DNA of 5,519 nucleotides from Sva-07 sp038321235 (lineage in GTDB: Bacteria; Actinomycetota; Acidimicrobiia; Acidimicrobiales; Ilumatobacteraceae): NCBI GenBank assembly GCA_038321235.1, contig JBBQEU010000164.1, positions 1 through 5,519 on the forward strand, in the 5' to 3' direction. Of this stretch, positions 1 to 4,901 are shown piece after piece. The position numbers were made by a program, and so were the translations under genes. The notes under the pieces are model-generated. The model did not search any database. It was given only the letters and a program-made list of their open reading frames with translations, and was not told the origin of the DNA. Position 1 is the stretch's first letter; each line of letters opens with the position of its first letter.

Positions 1-828
1 GCAGCGATCGGCACCGAGCTCACCGGCTACCCCTCGCACTCGGTGTACGAAGACTTCACGTGGGACCCGACCGAGACGATGAGCGGCGCCTCCGACGACT
101 GGGCCTACGAGCACCTCGGCGTCTTCGGCTGGACCACCGAGTTCTGGGACATCATCCACGCCGCAACGGGCGAGAAGCAGTCGACCCACTTCTGGTACAC
201 GGGCCCCACCGATGAGGAACGCCTCGCCGTGCTGCGCTGGCTGGACGAACACTCGACCGACGACGCCACTCGCGGGTTCGTCGACTGGTATCCGTTCGAC
301 CATCCGCAACTCGGCCCGGTGGAACTCGGCGGTTGGAACGGGCTCTACTCGTGGACCAATCCGCCACCGGACCGGCTGCTCGCCGAGGTCGATCGTCACG
401 CCGACTTCGCCGTGGCCCAGGCGCTCGCTGCGCCGTGCATCGAGATCCGTCACCCTCGCGTCGTGTCCGTCGGTGGCGACACCTGGCGAATCACGATCGG
501 GGTGGCCAATACCGGTTGGCTGGCGACCACCGTCAGTTCCAAGGCACGACAAGACGACCTGGTACGTCCGATCCTCGCCGAGATCCTCGGACCGGTCGAG
601 GTGCTCGACGGCGCCGCGCGTCGCACGGTCGGGCAGCTCGCCGGTTCATCATCTGCCCGTTTCACGAACGGCACCGAGGGGACACCCGATCGCACGAGCT
701 GTTCATGGCTCGTGCGAGCTGCACCGGACACCACGCTCACCGTGATCGTGCAGCACCAGCGGGCGGGATCGGACTCGGTCGACCTCACGCTGACCGCATC
801 GATCCCGGCAGGAGCGGCGGAGATGTGA
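1..828 (+). CDS. M14-family zinc carboxypeptidase-like protein, C-terminal part (5' end outside window)
   Basis: The reading frame is open from base 1 to the TGA at 826-828 (275 codons), so the start lies upstream of the window. The visible part matches the C-terminal end of an M14 metallocarboxypeptidase-like protein, which would cleave C-terminal residues using one zinc ion. After the TGYPS and VYEDFTWDP stretches (codons 8-23) comes DDWAYEHLGVFGWTTEFWD (about codons 32-50). Its glutamate at codon 47 sits where M14 enzymes carry the catalytic Glu (Glu270 in carboxypeptidase A). The zinc-binding HxxE and distal His should lie upstream and cannot be checked. FWYTGP (codons 64-69) and the WYPFDHPQLGP stretch (from codon 96) follow. 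From about codon 145 the protein changes to a beta-rich region containing GDTWRITIGVANTG, probably an accessory beta-sandwich domain. No membrane segment is visible in this part. The downstream permease start overlaps its stop, suggesting coupled expression. The family call rests on remembered motif resemblance; true activity and secretion are unknown. Confidence 0.68.
   Translation, partial: AAIGTELTGYPSHSVYEDFTWDPTETMSGASDDWAYEHLGVFGWTTEFWDIIHAATGEKQSTHFWYTGPTDEERLAVLRWLDEHSTDDATRGFVDWYPFDHPQLGPVELGGWNGLYSWTNPPPDRLLAEVDRHADFAVAQALAAPCIEIRHPRVVSVGGDTWRITIGVANTGWLATTVSSKARQDDLVRPILAEILGPVEVLDGAARRTVGQLAGSSSARFTNGTEGTPDRTSCSWLVRAAPDTTLTVIVQHQRAGSDSVDLTLTASIPAGAAEM
810..814 (+). promoter_or_regulatory. 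Ribosome binding site of the SLC13 permease
   Basis: AGGAG lies 10 bases before the GTG at 825, inside the last codons of the upstream peptidase gene. It supports GTG 825 as the start over any upstream in-frame codon, and fits re-initiation by ribosomes finishing the peptidase. Confidence 0.55.
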
Positions 829-2621
829 CGACCGACGCATGGATCACGTTGGTGGTGTTGATCGCCACGTTCGGCGTGCTTGCATTCGATCGGCTACCGA
901 CAGCCGCGGCGATGGGTGCAGCCGTCGGCGTGCTCCTGCTCGCCAACGTCGTCGACCAGGGTGAAGCACTCTCGGGCCTGTCGTCGTCGGCGCCGATCAC
1001 GATCGCTGCGCTGTACGTCCTCGCGGGTGCGGCAACGGTCACCGGGGCGCTCTCGCCACTGATCGACCGGGTGCTCGCAGGATCGCCGAAGCGCGCGGGT
1101 GCGACAGATACCGAGCGGAGCCGGGCCCGGCTCGGCCGACTCGCCGTCGCCAGCGGAGCGTTGTCGGCGATTTTGCCGAACACGCCTCTGGTCGCACTGG
1201 CAGCCCCTCGTGTCGTCACCTGGTGTCGGCGCTCGGGAGTGTCCGCGTCGCCCTACCTCATCCCGCTGTCGTACGCAGCGGTGTTCGGTGGCGTGATCAC
1301 GGTGATCGGCACGTCGACGAACCTGGTGGTCTCCGACCTGCTGGTCGCGCAGGGCGGCGACCCGCTCGGTGTCTTCGAGATCACCGGGGTCGGGCTCCCC
1401 GTCGCCGCGGTCGGGATCGCCGTGCTGGTGCTCACGGCGCCTCGGCTGTTGCGCAACCGCTCCGGCGCAGGACTCGAGGCCGAGTCGAGCGCTCAACCGT
1501 ACACGATCGCGATGCGCGTCGACGCCGAAGGTCCGCTCGTCGGTCAGACGGTCGACGCCGCCGGCCTGCGCCATCTGCACGGCGTGTTCCTCGCCGGCGT
1601 CGAACGATCCGGAGCCGTGGTGCCCGCCCGTCCCGGCACGGTGCTCGGTTCGGGCGACATCTGTTACTTCGCCGGCGACGTGGTCGACGTGGTCGATCTG
1701 CTCGAGATCCGTGGGCTGTCGAGTGCGGAGGACGCCCATCTCGTCGGCGCCGGTGACCGGCCCGACGCGGGGCTGTTCGAGGCGGTCGTGTCAGAGCGGT
1801 CGGAACTCGCTGGCGGCACGCTGCGAGAGGCCGGCTTTCGCGCTCGTTACGACGCGGCCGTCCTCGCGATCCGACGCCACGACGACGATCTGCCCGGCAA
1901 GCTCGGCGCGGTCGTACTCCGTCCCGGCGATGTCCTGCTCGTGTTGGCCACACCGGAGTTCGAACGCCAGTGGCGCGGCCACGGCGACTTCAGCGTGATC
2001 GCTTCCCTCGACGCTCCGCCGCCGGTGCGGCGCGACCGGGCCGGCGTCGTGATCGTCGCAATCGTGGCGATGATCGCTGCGGCTGTCACGAACGTGCTGG
2101 ATCTCATGGAGGCCTCGCTGCTCGCTGCTGTCGTGCTGGTCGTGACGCAGGTGATCAGCGTGACCGAGGCGCGGCGGGCCGTGAACCTCAACGTGGTGCT
2201 CACGATCGCGATGTCGATCAGCCTCGGCACCGCGGTGGCTGTGAGCGGGCTTGCGGGCGAAATGGCGACGGTCCTCGGCGACCTCGGCGACCCGTTCGGT
2301 GACGTCGGCCGACTCGTTGCGGTACTGGTCGCCACGATGATCCTCACCGAGCTGCTGTCGAACAACGCGGCCGCGGCACTGATGTTGCCGGTGGCGATGG
2401 CCACGGCGGTCGACGGCGGGCTCGACCCGCGGTCGTTCGCCATCGTCGTGCTGATCGGGGCGTCGTGTTCGTTCCTGTCGCCGATCGGTTACCAGACCAA
2501 CCTGATGGTGTACGGCCTCGGTGGCTACAAGTTCCGCGACTTCACCACGGTGGGCGCACCCCTCAGTCTGGTCACGTTGATCGTCACCCCCATCGTCGTC
2601 CCTCTCGTCCTCGGTATCTGA
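825..2621 (+). CDS. SLC13/DASS-family permease with two internal TrkA_C (RCK_C) domains
   Basis: A 598-residue polytopic membrane protein, probably a cation-coupled anion transporter (sulfate or di/tricarboxylate type). The hydrophobic N-terminal half (residues 6-215) carries LPNTPL (117-122) and the DASS-type signature GTSTN (162-166). Residues about 224-290 and 317-380 are two soluble beta-alpha repeats, each ending in a G-D-[IV] stretch (GSGDICYFAG; LRPGDVLLVLA). This is the pattern of tandem TrkA_C domains seen in SAC1/SLT-like members. The C-terminal half (about 402-598) repeats the transporter signatures as SNNAAAALMLP (Asn 513-514) and SPIGYQTNL (Gly555, Asn559), the expected inverted-repeat fold. 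The GTG start at 825 is chosen because the frame is open far upstream only as a shadow of the peptidase gene. It is preceded by AGGAG at 810-814 (10-base spacing) and overlaps the preceding stop by 4 bases (GTGA), implying translational coupling. The family is well supported. The substrate cannot be read from sequence: sulfate, dicarboxylates and, less likely, arsenite-type anions remain open. Confidence 0.88.
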   Translation: MTTDAWITLVVLIATFGVLAFDRLPTAAAMGAAVGVLLLANVVDQGEALSGLSSSAPITIAALYVLAGAATVTGALSPLIDRVLAGSPKRAGATDTERSRARLGRLAVASGALSAILPNTPLVALAAPRVVTWCRRSGVSASPYLIPLSYAAVFGGVITVIGTSTNLVVSDLLVAQGGDPLGVFEITGVGLPVAAVGIAVLVLTAPRLLRNRSGAGLEAESSAQPYTIAMRVDAEGPLVGQTVDAAGLRHLHGVFLAGVERSGAVVPARPGTVLGSGDICYFAGDVVDVVDLLEIRGLSSAEDAHLVGAGDRPDAGLFEAVVSERSELAGGTLREAGFRARYDAAVLAIRRHDDDLPGKLGAVVLRPGDVLLVLATPEFERQWRGHGDFSVIASLDAPPPVRRDRAGVVIVAIVAMIAAAVTNVLDLMEASLLAAVVLVVTQVISVTEARRAVNLNVVLTIAMSISLGTAVAVSGLAGEMATVLGDLGDPFGDVGRLVAVLVATMILTELLSNNAAAALMLPVAMATAVDGGLDPRSFAIVVLIGASCSFLSPIGYQTNLMVYGLGGYKFRDFTTVGAPLSLVTLIVTPIVVPLVLGI

Positions 2622-2644
2622 CCCGGGCACCGGGACCACGGCCG

Positions 2645-2650
2645 TAGGGT
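2645..2650 (+). promoter_or_regulatory. Possible -10 element (TAGGGT) just before the Nudix gene
   Basis: TAGGGT fits the actinobacterial -10 pattern TANNNT and ends 6 bases before the GTG at 2657. That spacing would place transcription initiation at or next to the start codon, giving a leaderless or nearly leaderless mRNA. No -35 hexamer is recognisable at 17-18 bases upstream. The same bases can also be read as a poor Shine-Dalgarno region (AGGGTGAGG, 2646-2654), so this is a weak call. Confidence 0.3.
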
Positions 2651-2656
2651 GAGGTT

Positions 2657-3184
2657 GTGGAGTGGACGGTGCACGGCGAGCGGACGATCTACGACAGTGA
2701 GTGGATGCGCGTCGCGCTCGTCGACGTCGAACTGCCGAGCGGCGCCCGGTTCGAGCATCATGTGCTGCGCATGCCGGCCGAAGCGGCAGGCGTCGTGGTC
2801 GACGATCCCGACCGCGGCGTGTTGCTGCTGTGGCGGCACCGCTTCATCACCGACACCTGGGGCTGGGAGCTTCCGGCCGGGCGTGTCGACGAGGGCGAGA
2901 CCGCGTTGGAAGCTGGCACCAGGGAGACGCTGGAAGAGACCGGCTGGCGGCCCGGCCCGCTCACGCCGTTGACGAGGTACTTCGCCCACAACGGCACCGG
3001 TGACACCACGTTCAACGTGTTCCTCGCCACATCAGCGACGTACGTCGGCGACCCCACCGACCCCGACGAGGCCGAACGGATCGAGTGGCTCCCGTGGAAG
3101 ACGGTTCGAACCGAGATCCGCGCCGGCAGGATCCGTGACGGTCTGTCGCTGACCGGGCTGCTGTACCGCCTCGCCGAGATGTGA
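2657..3184 (+). CDS. Nudix hydrolase
   Basis: A soluble 175-residue protein, the usual size for a single-domain Nudix enzyme. These are Mg2+-dependent cytosolic hydrolases of nucleoside diphosphates linked to another moiety. The Nudix box GX5EX7REUXEEXGU is perfect at residues 75-97: Gly75, Glu81, Arg89-Glu90, Glu93-Glu94, Gly96, Trp97. It follows a typical strand-turn (WGWELPAG). The N-terminal 50 residues (ERTIYDSEWMRVALVDVELP) look like the extra beta-strands of ADP-ribose pyrophosphatase-type members. However, the proline that marks classical ADP-ribose pyrophosphatases about 15-16 residues after the box is absent; the aligned stretch reads YFAHNGTGD (from residue 108). The substrate is therefore undecided among ADP-ribose, other nucleotide sugars and similar compounds. 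The GTG at 2657 is taken as start since it is the first plausible one after the permease stop (35-base gap) and is followed at once by conserved-looking sequence. galE begins 25 bases after the stop, so co-transcription is plausible. Confidence 0.87.
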   Translation: MEWTVHGERTIYDSEWMRVALVDVELPSGARFEHHVLRMPAEAAGVVVDDPDRGVLLLWRHRFITDTWGWELPAGRVDEGETALEAGTRETLEETGWRPGPLTPLTRYFAHNGTGDTTFNVFLATSATYVGDPTDPDEAERIEWLPWKTVRTEIRAGRIRDGLSLTGLLYRLAEM

Positions 3185-3209
3185 GGCCGGCCGGACCGGT
3201 TGTGGTCCA

Positions 3210-4235
3210 ATGGCGCAGATGGAGACGATCCTGGTCACCGGCGGCGCCGGCTACATCGGCAGTCACACCTGCGTCGCATTGCTGGAGGCCGGCTACGACG
3301 TCGTCGTCGTCGACGACCTCTCGAACGGTTCCGAGCAGGCGGTCGACGAAGCGGCTGCGATCGCCGGTCGCTCGATCGAATTCCGCCGGATCGACGTCGC
3401 TGATCGAGCCGAACTCGACGACGTGTTCGCAGCACGAGCGATCGATGGGGTGATCCACTTCGCCGGCCTCAAGGCGGTCGCCGAATCGGTCGCCGAACCA
3501 CTGCGATACTTCCGGGTCAACCTCGGCACCACGCTCGTGTTGACCGAAACCATGGCTGCACACGGCGTCAAACGACTGGTGTTCTCGTCGTCGGCCACCG
3601 TGTACAGCCCGTACGCACCCGTGCCGCTCCACGAAGATGCCATGACCGGACCGACCAACCCGTATGGCGAGACCAAGGCGATGATCGAGCGGGTCCTCAC
3701 CGCCGTCGGCGCCGCCGACCCCGACATGGCCGTGGCGCTGCTGCGCTACTTCAACCCCGTTGGTGCCCACGAGAGCGGACGCATCGGCGAAGACCCGGCC
3801 GACATCCCCAACAACCTGATGCCGTTCGTCATGCAGGTGGCCGTCGGCAAGTTGCCCGAGCTGTCGGTGTACGGCGACGACTACGACACACCCGACGGCA
3901 CGTGCATCCGCGACTACATCCACGTCGTCGATCTCGCCCGTGGGCACGTCGCCGCGCTCCGCCGCCTCGCCGAGACGCCGGGGGTGCACACCTGGAACCT
4001 GGGCACCGGCCAGGGCACGTCGGTGTTCGAGATGATCGCCGCTGTCGAACGCGCCGTCGGACACCCGATCCCGCGGCGCATCGTCGGTCGCCGCGACGGA
4101 GATCAGCCGGTGTCATACGCCGACGTGTCCCGGGCGGAGCGTGACCTCGGATGGCGCGCCGAGCGCACCATCGACAACATGTGCGCCGACCACTGGAACT
4201 GGCAACGAACCCACCCAGACGGCTTCGCGGTCTGA
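3210..4235 (+). CDS. galE: UDP-glucose 4-epimerase (GalE)
   Basis: A 341-residue extended short-chain dehydrogenase/reductase, the normal length for GalE, which interconverts UDP-glucose and UDP-galactose in the cytosol with bound NAD+. The Rossmann motif GGAGYIGSH (residues 11-19) gives GxxGxxG. It is followed by VVVVDDLSNGS, with the acidic residue that binds the NAD ribose. HFAGLKAVAES is the usual cofactor-loop stretch. The catalytic set is Ser128 in SSSATVY, Tyr152 and Lys156 in PYGETK, matching Ser124, Tyr149 and Lys153 of the E. coli enzyme. RYFNPVGAH, DGTCIRDYIHVVDLARGH and NLGTGQGTSV are all canonical GalE features. At the specificity position equivalent to E. coli Tyr299 it has Ser302 (GDQPVSYAD), so UDP-GlcNAc/GalNAc may also be accepted. 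Two ATGs compete: 3210 and 3219. The second would start METILVTGG and is equally sensible, and neither has a good Shine-Dalgarno site. The product would feed galactose metabolism or cell-wall and exopolysaccharide synthesis. Confidence 0.94.
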   Translation: MAQMETILVTGGAGYIGSHTCVALLEAGYDVVVVDDLSNGSEQAVDEAAAIAGRSIEFRRIDVADRAELDDVFAARAIDGVIHFAGLKAVAESVAEPLRYFRVNLGTTLVLTETMAAHGVKRLVFSSSATVYSPYAPVPLHEDAMTGPTNPYGETKAMIERVLTAVGAADPDMAVALLRYFNPVGAHESGRIGEDPADIPNNLMPFVMQVAVGKLPELSVYGDDYDTPDGTCIRDYIHVVDLARGHVAALRRLAETPGVHTWNLGTGQGTSVFEMIAAVERAVGHPIPRRIVGRRDGDQPVSYADVSRAERDLGWRAERTIDNMCADHWNWQRTHPDGFAV

Positions 4236-4260
4236 CCATTTCGCGGAGCATGATGGGGTC

Positions 4261-4674
4261 ATGAGCGCACGTGAGCCGGATCCGGAGTTGGTGGCGGCTG
4301 CAAACGCGGTACACCTGGAGGCGTACTGCCCGTACTCGCACTACCGCGTCGGTGCGGCGATCCGCACCGCGTCTGGTGCGGTGATCACGGGCTGCAATGT
4401 CGAGAACGCCGCGTACCCGCTGGGTTCGTGTGCCGAGGCTGGAGCGATCTCGGCGATGGTTGCCGCAGGCGAGCGCTCGATCGCCGAGATCGTGGTCGTC
4501 ACCGACGGCGAGCAGCCAGGGACCCCGTGCGGCGGCTGCCGTCAGCGCATCCGCGAGTTCGCCTTGCCCGACGTGGCGGTGCATTCGGTGGCCGCGTCCG
4601 GCGCGACCTGGTCGACCACCGTGGCCGAACTCCTCCCGCATTCGTTCGGCCCCGAGTTCCTCACGTCTGGGTGA
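4261..4674 (+). CDS. cdd: Cytidine deaminase, short homotetrameric type
   Basis: A 137-residue enzyme, the usual size for the zinc-dependent tetrameric class, which deaminates (deoxy)cytidine to (deoxy)uridine in pyrimidine salvage. CPYSHYRVGAA (residues 22-32) is the N-terminal family stretch. GCNVENAAYP includes Asn46 and Glu48, which in the family bind the nucleoside sugar. The active site reads CAE at 57-59 (Cys57 zinc ligand, Glu59 proton shuttle) and PCGGCRQ at 89-95 (Cys90 and Cys93 zinc ligands). LLPHSFGP near the end is the common C-terminal motif. The residue after CAE is Ala60 where Bacillus subtilis and many relatives have an Arg that interacts with the zinc-bound cysteines. The ATG at 4261 is chosen because it lies 25 bases after the galE stop and begins the conserved region at the right distance; upstream in-frame GTGs fall inside galE. 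Only a weak GGAG (4245-4248) precedes it. The TGA stop lies inside a 16-bp tandem repeat. Confidence 0.93.
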   Translation: MSAREPDPELVAAANAVHLEAYCPYSHYRVGAAIRTASGAVITGCNVENAAYPLGSCAEAGAISAMVAAGERSIAEIVVVTDGEQPGTPCGGCRQRIREFALPDVAVHSVAASGATWSTTVAELLPHSFGPEFLTSG

Positions 4675-4712
4675 TCTCGCATCCGGGTGATCTCGCATCC
4701 GGGTGATCTCGC
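4669..4712. repeat. 16-bp tandem repeat, about 2.75 copies, covering the cdd stop codon
   Basis: GGGTGATCTCGCATCC occurs perfectly at 4669-4684 and 4685-4700, and its first 12 bases occur again at 4701-4712. The first copy supplies the last Gly codon and TGA of cdd, and the other copies extend into the intergenic region. Each unit has one GATC. The 16-base period is not a multiple of three, so it was not selected as protein sequence. The unit has no strong internal hairpin. It may be a protein-binding array, or slippage-generated sequence without function. Confidence 0.9.
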
Positions 4713-4752
4713 GCGGTGCAGTGAGCCTCGGCGCGAACGGGGTACAGCGAAA

Positions 4753-4775
4753 CTCACCGGCGACGGGCTGGTGAG
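4753..4775. repeat. Short inverted repeat upstream of the dnaK operator
   Basis: CTCACC (4753-4758) and GGTGAG (4770-4775) are perfect complements separated by 11 bases, ending directly before the HAIR element. RNA from here could form a 6-bp stem, but no U-tract follows, so it is a poor intrinsic terminator. It might be a second weak operator half-site pair, or chance. Confidence 0.35.
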
Positions 4776-4800
4776 AAGTTGAGTCGCTCATACTCAACTT
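4776..4800. promoter_or_regulatory. HAIR element: predicted HspR operator for dnaK
   Basis: AAGTTGAGT (4776-4784) and ACTCAACTT (4792-4800) form a perfect 9-bp inverted repeat with a 7-base spacer (CGCTCAT). The core TTGAGT-N7-ACTCAA equals the known HspR-associated inverted repeat (CTTGAGT-N7-ACTCAAG) except for the outermost C/G pair, which is swapped symmetrically to G/C. In Streptomyces and mycobacteria, HspR (a MerR-type repressor that works with DnaK) binds such sites and represses the dnaK operon until heat shock. The site lies 101 bases upstream of the dnaK ATG, next to possible promoter elements. The hspR gene itself is not in the window; in many actinobacteria it is the last gene of the dnaK-grpE-dnaJ operon. 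Confidence 0.88.
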
Positions 4801-4813
4801 ATCTTACTCGGGT

Positions 4814-4843
4814 GTTGCGAATGGGTTGAACGCTCCGTATCGT
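4814..4843 (+). promoter_or_regulatory. Candidate dnaK promoter
   Basis: TTGCGA (4814-4819) and TATCGT (4838-4843) are separated by 18 bases and resemble the vegetative -35 (TTGNNN) and -10 (TANNNT) elements. This would start transcription near 4850, giving a leader of about 50 bases. An alternative pair is TTGAGT inside the HAIR (4779-4784) with TATCTT (4800-4805), but its 15-base spacing is short; in that case the operator would directly cover the promoter. The region around 4776-4845 is clearly more AT-rich than its surroundings. Confidence 0.45.
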
Positions 4844-4886
4844 GGTGCCCAGTCCGCAATCCCCCAGAGCACCCCGAAGACCCCTG

Positions 4887-4895
4887 AAAGAGGAG
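4887..4895 (+). promoter_or_regulatory. Strong Shine-Dalgarno site of dnaK
   Basis: AAAGAGGAG ends 6 bases before the ATG at 4902. It is the best ribosome binding site in the window, as expected for a highly expressed chaperone, and it fixes the dnaK start. Confidence 0.85.
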
Positions 4896-4901
4896 CACAT
4901 C

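Noticed and set aside
333..824. An upstream extension of the permease frame, giving a 762-residue protein
   Set aside because: The extension overlaps the peptidase gene in another frame and is Arg-rich without conserved character. The GTG at 825 has a ribosome binding site and gives a normal permease N-terminus.
2622..2634. CCCGG-GCA-CCGGG hairpin just after the permease stop as a terminator
   Set aside because: The stem is only 5 bp with a 3-base loop and no T-run follows. Such palindromes are frequent by chance at this GC content.
3012..4064. A 350-codon open frame on the minus strand across the Nudix and galE genes, and similar long minus-strand frames at 894-1739, 1791-2639, 3829-4797 and 4794-5486
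   Set aside because: They lie antisense to clearly recognisable conserved genes. Their translations are low-complexity (rich in R, D, G, H) with no recognisable family, as expected of shadow frames in GC-rich DNA.
4669..4712. A CRISPR array
   Set aside because: The copies are directly adjacent with no spacers and the unit is only 16 bp, so this is a simple tandem repeat.
4709..4736. TCGCGC ... GCGCGA inverted repeat after cdd as a terminator
   Set aside because: A 6-bp stem with a 16-base loop and no T-tract is too weak to call.
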